Source of the DNA: Salipiger profundus
GTDB lineage: Bacteria; Pseudomonadota; Alphaproteobacteria; Rhodobacterales; Rhodobacteraceae
Direction: 5' to 3'
DNA: 64,000 nucleotides
Assembly (NCBI RefSeq): GCF_001969385.1
Contig: NZ_CP014796.1
Location: 806,001 to 870,000, forward strand
Positions 57,205 to 64,000 of the stretch are shown in pieces. The number at the start of each line of letters is the position of its first letter. Position 1 is the first letter of the stretch. The notes beneath the pieces were generated by a model. That model ran no database searches. It saw nothing but the letters and a program-made list of their open reading frames with translations, and was not told the origin of the DNA. The position numbers and the translations under genes were made by a program.

Positions 57205-57549
57205 ATGGATCGGGCTCTTAAAGATTTCGACAAGCGCCAGCGGGCGGTGAGCATGAAGCATCGCCGCCTTGCTCAGGGCTATGTCACCAGGCTGAACCGC
57301 AACGGAACGATCGAGCACAGGCCCATCAAGCGCGTGCCCTTCGTCTCGGTGAAGGCGCTGGCAATGATCCTCGCCGGCTTCGTCGGCTTCAAGACCCTTC
57401 TCGTGGCCAACCTCGGGCCAGAAGATTACGCGCAGCGCATCGCCCATCTCGCATCCGGAACCACCGTCGAGCGCGCCGGCGCCTGGCTCATGGGGCAGGA
57501 TCCGGCGAGCCTGTGGCTCGCGACCCAGATCCACGGCCTCTTTGGCTGA
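57205..57549 (+). CDS. Small conserved-type membrane protein of unknown function
   Basis: I do not recognise the family. The 114-residue protein has a basic N-terminus (MDRALKDFDKRQRAVSMKHR) and one hydrophobic segment (VKALAMILAGFVGFKTLLVA, about 47-66), then an acidic-Ala tail. ATG 57205 has ACGAGG upstream and is preferred to a GTG at 57178. Lies between prmA and a convergent DUF1127 gene. Confidence 0.65.
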   Translation: MDRALKDFDKRQRAVSMKHRRLAQGYVTRLNRNGTIEHRPIKRVPFVSVKALAMILAGFVGFKTLLVANLGPEDYAQRIAHLASGTTVERAGAWLMGQDPASLWLATQIHGLFG

Positions 57550-57599
57550 TCTGGCAACGCGCGCCCGCAGCCCGGCCTCACCGTGCAACAGAACGAAAA

Positions 57600-57630
57600 G
57601 AGCCGCGCGTCCCTCGGGACAGCGCGGCTC
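57600..57630 (-). terminator. Hairpin between convergent genes, terminator of the DUF1127 gene
   Basis: GAGCCGCGC (57600-57608) pairs with GCGCGGCTC (57622-57630) and an inner GTCCC/GGGAC stem extends it with one bulged A. On the minus strand it is followed by TTTTCGTT, giving a usable T-run. Confidence 0.75.
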
Positions 57631-57660
57631 GGATCGTTCACGACAAAGGGTCCGGCGGGC

Positions 57661-57948
57661 TTAGCGGCCGCGGGCGACCTCTTCGATCTGGAAGCGCGTG
57701 AGCCCGATATCCTCGAGCTCGCGATCGGTCAGGGCCTGCAGGCTCTTGCGGGTGAGCCGGGTCTCGTTCCACGCGATGAGGCCGTCGGCCACCTGCGAGA
57801 CGAAGCGGCTGATCTGCGATGCGATCACGAACGAGGCGGACGCACCGCGCTCGGGCGCTGCGCCGAAGCCAGAGACGAAGACGTTTCCGATGCGACCGGC
57901 CAGGCCGGCCGCACCGTTTTCGGGGCGGATGGTGTCATATGCCGACAT
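57661..57948 (-). CDS. DUF1127 domain protein
   Basis: A 95-residue protein whose C-terminal half is the DUF1127 (YjiS) domain: AWNETRLTRKSLQALTDREL, then EDIGLTRFQIEEVARGR. Small DUF1127 proteins in alphaproteobacteria affect RNA turnover, phosphate and carbon metabolism, and are often stress-induced. The N-terminal part (MSAYDTIRPENGAAG) is longer than in the shortest members. The upstream 320-base region has operator-like repeats. Confidence 0.88.
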   Translation of the reverse strand: MSAYDTIRPENGAAGLAGRIGNVFVSGFGAAPERGASASFVIASQISRFVSQVADGLIAWNETRLTRKSLQALTDRELEDIGLTRFQIEEVARGR

Positions 57949-58119
57949 GGGTCAGTATCCTTGTCCGGAAGTTTTCAGAGTGCCTAATTTCTATGCGGGA
58001 ATTAGTTGCCAAAATCTGACGCGACAACGGCGATTATTGCATGGTCCATATGCAGTTTTCACATGGCTCAATCGACAATCAGGCCCCGCGATTTTACGAT
58101 CAAATAATGTGCATTTTCA

Positions 58120-58155
58120 TGTCGCAAACGACGACCCGGCTGTCGCGAAACGACA
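58120..58155. promoter_or_regulatory. Two tandem inverted repeats, unassigned operator
   Basis: TGTCG-CAAA-CGACG (58120-58133) and TGTCG-CGAAA-CGACA (58141-58155) are nearly identical, with centres about 21.5 bases apart, close to two helical turns. Two copies on one face of the DNA suggest cooperative binding of a dimeric regulator, either for DUF1127 or for ruvC. The regulator is unknown. Confidence 0.45.
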
Positions 58156-58216
58156 CTGAAGCCCAATTCCGCACCGCAAGCACCCGTTCCGCCGCCCCGC
58201 TTCCCGCTTTGCGGAT

Positions 58217-58231
58217 GTTCGCCTTTCGTGC
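58217..58231 (+). promoter_or_regulatory. Degenerate LexA-like site before ruvC
   Basis: GTTC-N7-GTGC differs at one position from the GTTC-N7-GTTC direct repeat described for LexA in Rhodobacterales, and lies 38 bases before the ruvC start. ruvCAB is a repair operon, so SOS control is plausible, but the mismatch leaves it weak. Confidence 0.3.
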
Positions 58232-58268
58232 TAATTCGATTGAAACAACCAGAACAGGGGCAGCAGGC

Positions 58269-58757
58269 ATGAAGGTTCTCGGCATCGATCCGGGTCTCAG
58301 ACGACTCGGATGGGGTCTCATCGACGCCCAGGGCAGCCGGTTGCGGCACATCGCCAACGGCGTCTGCGAATCGGGAGAAGGCTCGCTGGCCGACCGCCTC
58401 CTGTCGCTGCACCGCCAGCTGACGGCGCTCTTCCGCGAGCATGCCCCCGACCAGGCCGCCATCGAACAGACCTTCGTCAACAAGGACGCGGTGGGCACGC
58501 TGAAGCTCGGGCAGGCGCGTGGCGTCGCCTTGCTGGTTCCGGCACAATTCGGACTGCCGATCGGTGAATACGCCCCGAACAAGGTCAAGAAGACCGTGGT
58601 CGGCGTCGGCCACGCGGACAAGCGACAGGTGGATCACATGGTGAAGATGCAGCTTCCCGGCGTCGAGATCGCCGGACCCGACGCCGCCGACGCGCTGGCC
58701 ATCGCCATCTGCCACGCCCATTACACCAAGGCGCCTCAGGCGACGGTACGGGCATGA
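58269..58757 (+). CDS. ruvC: Holliday junction resolvase RuvC
   Basis: Nuclease that resolves Holliday junctions. The 162-residue protein starts [19 protein letters not shown] (catalytic Asp7) and retains the [22 protein letters not shown] and [16 protein letters not shown] motifs with the other active-site acids. ATG 58269 is chosen over upstream frames without homology. First gene of ruvCAB, overlapping ruvA by four bases. Confidence 0.96.
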   Translation: MKVLGIDPGLRRLGWGLIDAQGSRLRHIANGVCESGEGSLADRLLSLHRQLTALFREHAPDQAAIEQTFVNKDAVGTLKLGQARGVALLVPAQFGLPIGEYAPNKVKKTVVGVGHADKRQVDHMVKMQLPGVEIAGPDAADALAIAICHAHYTKAPQATVRA

Positions 58758-59434
58758 TCGGACGCATTGCCGGGCGCATCGAGTACAAGACCGACGACCA
58801 CGTGCTGATCGACGTCCGCGGCGTCGGCTACGTCGTCCACTGCTCGGACCGGGTGCTGTCGACCCTGCCGCCCCCCGGCGAGGCCACGGCGCTCTATACC
58901 GACCTGCTGGTGCGCGAGGATCTGCTGCAGCTCTTCGGCTTCCCGACGCTGGTGGAAAAGGAATGGCACCGCCTGCTGATGTCGGTGCAGGGGGTGGGGG
59001 CCAAGGCCTCGCTGGCGATCCTCGGCGCGCTTGGCCCCGACGGCGTGAGCCGCGCCATCGCGCTCGGCGACTGGAACGCGATCAAGGCTGCCAAGGGCAT
59101 CGGCCCGAAGACCGCGCAACGCGTCGTCAACGAGCTCAAGGACAAGGCGCCCACGGTCATGGCCATGGGCGCGATGGGCAGCGCCCCGACCCTGACGTCC
59201 GGCGACGACGCGGTGATCGACGGCGCCCCCGCACCCGCCCCGGCGCGCCCGTCGCAACCCGCACCGCCCCGCGCCGCCCCGGCCCAGAGCGAGGCGCTTT
59301 CGGCGCTGACCAATCTCGGCTATTCCCCGGGTGAGGCGGCCTCGGCGGTGGCGCAGGCCGCGGGCGAGGCACCCGAGGGCACGACCTCCGACCTGATCCG
59401 CGCCGCGCTGCGGCTGCTGGCGCCCAAGGGCTGA
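58754..59434 (+). CDS. ruvA: Holliday junction DNA helicase subunit RuvA
   Basis: Binds and flattens Holliday junctions for RuvB. The 226-residue protein has the OB-fold start [20 protein letters not shown], helix-hairpin-helix segments ([13 protein letters not shown] near 76; [20 protein letters not shown] near 115) and a C-terminal domain III ([13 protein letters not shown]) after a long Pro/Ala linker. ATG 58754 overlaps ruvC. Confidence 0.96.
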   Translation: MIGRIAGRIEYKTDDHVLIDVRGVGYVVHCSDRVLSTLPPPGEATALYTDLLVREDLLQLFGFPTLVEKEWHRLLMSVQGVGAKASLAILGALGPDGVSRAIALGDWNAIKAAKGIGPKTAQRVVNELKDKAPTVMAMGAMGSAPTLTSGDDAVIDGAPAPAPARPSQPAPPRAAPAQSEALSALTNLGYSPGEAASAVAQAAGEAPEGTTSDLIRAALRLLAPKG

Positions 59435-59451
59435 TGCGAAAGGGCTGAGAC

Positions 59452-60477
59452 ATGACCGGACCGGACCCGACCCTGCGCCCCGAGCCCATGCCCGAGGACC
59501 GTGACCGCGCGCTGCGGCCGCAGATGCTCGACGATTTCGTCGGCCAGGCCGAGGCACGCGCCAACCTGCGGGTCTTCATCCAGTCCGCCCGCCAGCGCGG
59601 CGAGGCGATGGACCACACGCTGTTCCACGGCCCCCCGGGCCTCGGCAAGACGACACTGGCGCAGATCATGGCGCGCGAGCTCGGCGTGAACTTCCGCATG
59701 ACCTCGGGGCCGGTGCTGGCCAAGGCCGGCGACCTTGCCGCGATCCTCACCAACCTCGAGCGCAACGATGTGCTCTTCATCGACGAGATCCACCGGCTCA
59801 ACGCCGCCGTCGAAGAGGTCCTCTACCCGGCGATGGAAGACTACGAGCTCGACCTCGTCATCGGCGAGGGCCCGGCGGCGCGCACCGTGCGCATCGAGCT
59901 GCAGCCCTTCACGCTGGTCGGCGCCACCACGCGGCTCGGCCTGCTGACCACGCCGCTGCGCGACCGCTTCGGCATCCCGACCCGCCTGCAGTTCTACACC
60001 GTCGAGGAGCTCGACAGCATCATCACCCGCAACGCCGGCAAGCTCGGCGTGCACGCCGACCCCGAAGGCGCCCGCGAGATCGCCCGCCGCGCCCGAGGCA
60101 CGCCGCGCATCGCCGGCCGGCTGCTGCGGCGGGTCGTCGATTTCGCTGTGGTTGAGGGCGACGGGGTGGTCACGCAAGCGCTGGCCGACGGCGCGCTGAC
60201 CCGCCTCGGCGTCGACGGCCTTGGCCTCGACGGCGCCGACCGGCGCTATCTCACGCTCATCGCCGAGCATTACGCCGGCGGCCCGGTGGGGATCGAGACG
60301 ATCTCGGCGGCGCTTTCGGAAAGCCGCGACGCCATCGAGGAGGTGATCGAGCCCTACCTGCTGCAGCAGGGCCTGATCCAGCGCACGCCGCGCGGGCGAA
60401 TGCTGGCGCAGCGCGCCTGGGATCACCTCGGCCTTCCGGCACCCAAGGCACCGGGTCAGGCAACCCTCTTCGACTGA
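59452..60477 (+). CDS. ruvB: Holliday junction DNA helicase subunit RuvB
   Basis: AAA+ motor for branch migration; 341 residues. Walker [10 protein letters not shown] near residue 62, Walker [12 protein letters not shown] near 104, the arginine-finger region [16 protein letters not shown] near 162 and a winged-helix C-terminus ([12 protein letters not shown]) are all visible. Last gene of ruvCAB. Confidence 0.97.
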   Translation: MTGPDPTLRPEPMPEDRDRALRPQMLDDFVGQAEARANLRVFIQSARQRGEAMDHTLFHGPPGLGKTTLAQIMARELGVNFRMTSGPVLAKAGDLAAILTNLERNDVLFIDEIHRLNAAVEEVLYPAMEDYELDLVIGEGPAARTVRIELQPFTLVGATTRLGLLTTPLRDRFGIPTRLQFYTVEELDSIITRNAGKLGVHADPEGAREIARRARGTPRIAGRLLRRVVDFAVVEGDGVVTQALADGALTRLGVDGLGLDGADRRYLTLIAEHYAGGPVGIETISAALSESRDAIEEVIEPYLLQQGLIQRTPRGRMLAQRAWDHLGLPAPKAPGQATLFD

Positions 60478-60519
60478 ATGGCGCGTAGGCTGGGCAATAA
60501 TGCCCACCCTACCCGAACC

Positions 60520-61551
60520 TCAGGCGCCTTCGCGCACCGTGTCGATCATCAGCTGCACGTTCTCGGGGTCGGCGTCCGGTGTGATCCCGTGACCGAGGTT
60601 GAAGATATGCGGCCCCTTCGAGAACGCCTTCACCACCCGCCGGGTCTCGTCGATCAGCGCCTGCCCGCCGGTCACCATGTGCGACGAGGCAAGGTTGCCC
60701 TGAACGCAGCCGCTGACCTGCACGTGCTCGGCCGCCCACTCCGGTGTCACGCTGTCGTCGACCGCCACGCAATCCGCGCCGGTCGCCTCGTGGAACCCGA
60801 TGTAGCCCTCGCCCGCCTGCCGCGGGAAGACGATCACCGGCAGCCCCGGATGCCGCGCCTTGAGCTCCTGCGTGATGATCCGCGCCGGCTCGAGCGCGTA
60901 GCGGCGAAAATCCTCGCCCGAGAGCGAGCCCGCCCAGCTGTCGAAGATCTTCACCACCTCGGCGCCTGCCTCGACCTGCTTCGAGAGGTAGTCGATGGTG
61001 CCCTCGGTCAGCCGCTCGATGATCTTCTCGAACAGCGGCCGGTTCTCCGCCTTCAGCGCATGCGCCGGCCCCTGGTCCTTGGTGCCGCGCCCGGCGATCA
61101 TGTAGGTCGCCACCGTCCACGGCGCCCCGGCGAAGCCGATGAGCGTCGTCTCCTGCGGCAGCGACCGCTTCAGGATCCGCACCGTCTCGTAGATCGGGTT
61201 CAGCGTGTCGTGGATCATCTCACCACGCCCGAGCCTGTCGAACTCGGCGTCGGTGGTGATCGTCGACAGCCGCGGCCCTTCGCCGGTCACGAACCACAGG
61301 TCCGCCCCCAGCGCCTGCGGCAGCAGCAGGATGTCGGCGAAGAGGATCGCCCCGTCGAAGCCGTAGCGCCGGATCGGCTGCATCGTCACCTCGGCGGCAA
61401 GCTCGGGGTTGTAGCACAGCGACAGGAAGTCGCCCGCCTCGGCCCGCGTGGCCTTGTATTCCGGCAGGTAGCGTCCCGCCTGCCGCATCATCCAGATCGG
61501 CGGCACGGGCAGCGTTTCGCCCGCCAGCGCCCGCAGGATCGTCTTCGTCAT
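60520..61551 (-). CDS. hemE: Uroporphyrinogen decarboxylase
   Basis: Fifth step of haem and bacteriochlorophyll synthesis, converting uroporphyrinogen III to coproporphyrinogen III. The 343-residue enzyme shows [16 protein letters not shown] near the N-terminus, [19 protein letters not shown] with the catalytic Asp region near 60-90, and [16 protein letters not shown] near the C-terminus. ATG 61551 is preferred to a reading starting at 61587. Divergent from hemC with a 92-base spacer. Confidence 0.96.
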   Translation of the reverse strand: MTKTILRALAGETLPVPPIWMMRQAGRYLPEYKATRAEAGDFLSLCYNPELAAEVTMQPIRRYGFDGAILFADILLLPQALGADLWFVTGEGPRLSTITTDAEFDRLGRGEMIHDTLNPIYETVRILKRSLPQETTLIGFAGAPWTVATYMIAGRGTKDQGPAHALKAENRPLFEKIIERLTEGTIDYLSKQVEAGAEVVKIFDSWAGSLSGEDFRRYALEPARIITQELKARHPGLPVIVFPRQAGEGYIGFHEATGADCVAVDDSVTPEWAAEHVQVSGCVQGNLASSHMVTGGQALIDETRRVVKAFSKGPHIFNLGHGITPDADPENVQLMIDTVREGA

Positions 61552-61643
61552 GTCGCGGCCTCCCACATTCGGTATCGCAGGCGGCAATATGTCAATTCGC
61601 GCCCCATTGCCACAGCCGAACGCGCGACATAAAGCTCAGGCCC

Positions 61644-62603
61644 ATGACCCTGACGCTCCCGACCCCCGCCCAGCCGCTCCGGATCGGCACCCGCGGTTCG
61701 CCGCTGGCGCTGGCCCAGGCCCACGAGACCCGCGACCGGCTCGCCGCCGCCTTCGACCTCGCCCCCGAGGCCTTCGAGGTCGTGGTGATCCGCACTACCG
61801 GCGACGACCGGGCGATGATCGCCGCCGACCGGCCGCTCAAGGAGATCGGCAACAAGGGCCTCTTCACCCGCGAGATCGAGGAACGGCTCGCCTCGGGCGG
61901 CATCGACCTCGCGGTGCACTCGATGAAGGACATGCCGACCGAACAGCCCGCTGGGCTGATCCTCGACACCTACCTGCCGCGCGAGGACGTGCGCGACGCC
62001 TTCATCTCGCCCGGCCACGCCGGCATGCACGCCCTGCCCGAGGGCACCGTCGTCGGCACCTCTTCGCTGCGCCGCCGCGCCCAGCTGCTGAACCGCCGGC
62101 CCGACCTGCAGGTCGTCGAGTTCCGCGGCAACGTGCAGACGCGCCTGAAGAAGCTCGAGGACGGCGTCGCCGCCGCCACCTTCCTCGCCATGGCCGGCCT
62201 CCGGCGCATGGACATGACCGACATCCCGATGACCGCCATGTCGCCCGACGACATGCTGCCCGCCGTCGCACAGGGCGCCATCGGCATCGAGCGCCGCACC
62301 GACGACAGCCGCGCCGCCGAGATGCTCGCTGCCATCCACGACGCCTCCACCGCCACCCAACTCGCGGCCGAACGCGCCTTCCTCGCCGCCCTCGACGGCT
62401 CCTGCGAGACCCCGATCGCCGGCCTCGCCGAGCTCGACGGAACGCAGATGCGCCTGCGCGGCGAAATCCTCTCGCCCGACGGCCGCACCGCCCACGCCGG
62501 CGAACGCAGCGGCCCCGCCGCCGACGGACCCGCCATGGGGCGCGACCTCGCGCAGGCCCTGCTGGCCGAGGCCGGACCCGGCTTCTTCGCGTGGCGCGGC
62601 TGA
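61644..62603 (+). CDS. hemC: Porphobilinogen deaminase (hydroxymethylbilane synthase)
   Basis: Links four porphobilinogens in the same pathway as hemE. The 319-residue protein begins LRIGTRGSPLALAQAHETRD, has HSMKDMPTEQP and the cofactor-binding Cys in ALDGSCETPIAGLAE near 250. ATG 61644. Its stop codon is immediately followed by the start of repeat copy 5. Confidence 0.96.
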   Translation: MTLTLPTPAQPLRIGTRGSPLALAQAHETRDRLAAAFDLAPEAFEVVVIRTTGDDRAMIAADRPLKEIGNKGLFTREIEERLASGGIDLAVHSMKDMPTEQPAGLILDTYLPREDVRDAFISPGHAGMHALPEGTVVGTSSLRRRAQLLNRRPDLQVVEFRGNVQTRLKKLEDGVAAATFLAMAGLRRMDMTDIPMTAMSPDDMLPAVAQGAIGIERRTDDSRAAEMLAAIHDASTATQLAAERAFLAALDGSCETPIAGLAELDGTQMRLRGEILSPDGRTAHAGERSGPAADGPAMGRDLAQALLAEAGPGFFAWRG

Positions 62604-62730
62604 CCCTTCTCCGGTTCGGCAAATACCCTCGGGGGTGACTGCGGCGCAGCCGCAAAGGGGGCAGAGCCCCCACACGGCCCGGGGCTGCCGCAAGGCGGCA
62701 CCGGGCTCCCCTGCGCGCCCGCAAGGGCGC
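62604..62730 (+). repeat. Box-plus-hairpin intergenic element, copy 5 (four hairpins)
   Basis: The box CCCTTCTCCGGTTCGG, then CAAATACCCTCGGGGG begins directly after the hemC stop. It is followed by stems TGCGGC/GCCGCA (62640-62654), GGGGGC/GCCCCC (62657-62671), TGCCGC/GCGGCA within a longer interrupted stem (62677-62706) and GCGCCC/GGGCGC (62715-62730). Lies between convergent hemC and quinone oxidoreductase genes. Confidence 0.8.
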
Positions 62731-62750
62731 ACCGCGGGATCAGGCCCGCG

Positions 62751-63737
62751 TCAGGACAACGTCAGGATGGTCTGGCCGGTGGTGCGCCGCGCCTCGAGCG
62801 CGCGATGCGCCTCGGCAACCTCTTCCAGCGGGAAGCGCTGGCCGATGCGGATCTTCACGTCCCCGGACACCACCTTGCCGAACAGCATCCCGGCCATCTC
62901 CTGGCAGGCGGCATGATCGGCGATGTGGGTGAACAGGGTCGGGCGCGTCACCTTGAGCGAGCCCTTCTGCCCGAGGATGCCGAGGTTGAACGCCTCGACC
63001 GCCCCCGAGGCATTGCCGAAGGAAATCATCATGCCCAGCGGCTTCAGGCAGTCGAGCGAACCCTCGAAGGTCGCCTTGCCGACCGAATCCATCACCACGT
63101 CGACGCCCGCGCCGTCGGTCAGCTCGCGCACCCGCGCGGCCCAGTCCTCGGTGGCATAGTTGATGCAGGCGTCGGCGCCATGCTCCAGCGCCAGCGCGCA
63201 TTTCTCGTCCGACCCGGCGGTGCCGATCAGCCGGATACCCTCGGACTTCGCCCATTGGCAGGCAATCAGCCCGACGCCCCCGGCGGCGGCATGAAAGAGC
63301 ACGGTGTCGCCGGCCTTGAGCGGAGTCGTGCGGTGGAAGAGATACTGCACCGTCAGCCCTTTCAGCATCATCGCCGCGCCCTCGTCGAAGGGAATTGCGT
63401 CCGGAAGCCGGCAGACCTGCGCGGCCGGCATCACCCTCGCCTCGCAATAGGCACCCGGCGGCAACGCCGCATAAGCCGCGCGATCACCGGCCGAGAGATG
63501 CGTCACGCCCTCGCCCACGGCCTCGACCACGCCCGAGGCCTCCATCCCCAGCGCCTGCGGCAGCTGCATCGGGTAGAGCCCCGAGCGCTGGTAGCAGTCG
63601 ATGAAGTTCAGCCCGCAGGCCTCGTGCCGGATGCGGATCTCGCCCGGACCCGGCTCGCCCACCTCGCGCTCGACGACGCGGAGCACCTCCGGCCCGCCGT
63701 GTTCCTCGATGATCACCGTTCGCGCCGTGTCGGCCAT
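62751..63737 (-). CDS. NAD(P)H:quinone oxidoreductase (zinc-free MDR family)
   Basis: A 328-residue medium-chain dehydrogenase/reductase of the quinone reductase branch, lacking the zinc-ligand cysteines. The NADPH-binding motif HAAAGGVGLIACQWAKSEG is near 147, and the N-terminal HEACGLNFIDCYQRSGLY is typical of QOR1 (E. coli QorA). ATG 63737 has AGAGGAG upstream. A second family member begins just beyond it. Confidence 0.9.
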   Translation of the reverse strand: MADTARTVIIEEHGGPEVLRVVEREVGEPGPGEIRIRHEACGLNFIDCYQRSGLYPMQLPQALGMEASGVVEAVGEGVTHLSAGDRAAYAALPPGAYCEARVMPAAQVCRLPDAIPFDEGAAMMLKGLTVQYLFHRTTPLKAGDTVLFHAAAGGVGLIACQWAKSEGIRLIGTAGSDEKCALALEHGADACINYATEDWAARVRELTDGAGVDVVMDSVGKATFEGSLDCLKPLGMMISFGNASGAVEAFNLGILGQKGSLKVTRPTLFTHIADHAACQEMAGMLFGKVVSGDVKIRIGQRFPLEEVAEAHRALEARRTTGQTILTLS

Positions 63738-63867
63738 GTCTCGCTCCTCTGCGTGCAGTCCTGTTCGGCGCCGAGACTGCGCCGCCGGGGACATCAGCAC
63801 AAGGGGGCAGCGGACCCTCTGGCCCGGCAGGCGCTCACGGCGACCGCCGGGGAAAAGCAGGGGAAGC

Positions 63868-64000
63868 TCAGGCGACCTTGAGGACGATCTTGCCGATGTG
63901 CCCGGAGCTCTCCATCCGGTCGTGGGCCTTCGAGGCATCCGCGAGCGGGAAATCCGAGTCCATCACCGGCGCGACCCGGCCCGCATCGAGCAGCGGCCAG
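63868..64000 (-). CDS. NAD(P)H:quinone oxidoreductase, PIG3/QOR2-type (partial, C-terminal 44 residues)
   Basis: Only the C-terminus lies in the window: WPLLDAGRVAPVMDSDFPL, then ADASKAHDRMESSGHIGKIV and LKVA. The PLADASKAHDRMESSGHIGK end is characteristic of quinone oxidoreductases of the PIG3 group. The gene continues beyond the right edge. It is followed on the same strand by the other quinone oxidoreductase gene about 130 bases further on. Confidence 0.8.
   Translation of the reverse strand, partial: WPLLDAGRVAPVMDSDFPLADASKAHDRMESSGHIGKIVLKVA

Larger units (their letters stand above)
57949..58268. other. 320-base divergent intergenic region before ruvC
   Basis: No gene is supported. 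It is AT-richer than its surroundings at 57970-58130. It holds CTAATT-N10-AATTAG (57984-58005), two TGTCG inverted repeats at 58120-58155 and a degenerate LexA-like site at 58217-58231. A ruvC reading frame extends into it to 58041 but lacks homology. Confidence 0.5.

Noticed and set aside
58041..58268. N-terminal extension of ruvC by 76 codons
   Set aside because: The extra sequence has no RuvC homology; MKVLGIDPG at 58269 is the conserved start.

Overview
The window is a GC-rich (about two-thirds G+C by eye) stretch of chromosomal core genome from an alphaproteobacterium, most probably a marine Rhodobacteraceae (Roseobacter-type). The signs are an atpHAGDC operon with an H-type lectin gene behind it, a tandem triplet of peptide deformylase paralogues, an Irr-type iron box before mbfA, an FnrL-type box, and dispersed box-plus-hairpin elements at gene ends. 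I see no tRNA, rRNA, CRISPR array, insertion sequence or prophage. The window starts inside a 2-hydroxychromene-2-carboxylate isomerase-like gene and ends inside a quinone oxidoreductase gene.

Layout. 1-2030: isomerase (partial), prs, H-type lectin protein. 2134-7190: F1 ATP synthase operon (atpHAGDC, minus strand) with a candidate promoter. 7528-13880: methyltransferase, gloB, clpA, a K+ channel with a zinc ribbon, a NYN-LOTUS protein. 13896-15693: TetR regulator and iron exporter mbfA. 15857-19571: three-subunit molybdenum hydroxylase of PaoABC type. 19769-24150: polA, an EamA exporter, a DUF2062 protein. 24225-28106: rsh ((p)ppGpp), rpoZ, folK, a second NYN protein. 28146-32869: YqaA protein, cytochrome c, ispH, then a tightly overlapping cluster (flavin-type oxidase, DUF3429, methyltransferase, rnhA, TRIC channel). 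32971-40161: C-S lyase/aminotransferase, three def genes, RND efflux pair. 40330-43170: RTX-type secreted protein interrupted by an in-frame TAA. 43183-50200: lytic transglycosylase, murJ, phospholipase-D-like protein, rhomboid-like pseudoprotease, trpS, unknown gene. 50269-56057: EamA transporter, YadGH-type ABC exporter, YeeE/YedE transporter, cupin, frameshifted MFS gene. 56224-64000: prmA, small unknown gene, DUF1127, ruvCAB, hemE/hemC, two quinone oxidoreductases.

The genes are mostly housekeeping: energy (atp), nucleotide supply (prs), DNA repair (polA, ruvCAB, rnhA), stringent response (rsh, rpoZ), heme (hemE, hemC), isoprenoids (ispH), envelope (murJ, mltB-type, RND pump) and protein maturation or turnover (def, clpA, prmA). 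The observations most worth a second look are: (i) a family of five intergenic elements with a conserved box followed by hairpins whose arms differ in sequence but keep pairing; (ii) a third deformylase paralogue lacking the metal cysteine and catalytic glutamate; (iii) a rhomboid lacking both catalytic residues; (iv) two broken genes (RTX nonsense codon, MFS one-base frameshift); (v) candidate Irr, FNR, AcrR-like and unassigned operators. I found no clearly new multi-gene system; the repeat family is the best candidate for something undescribed.
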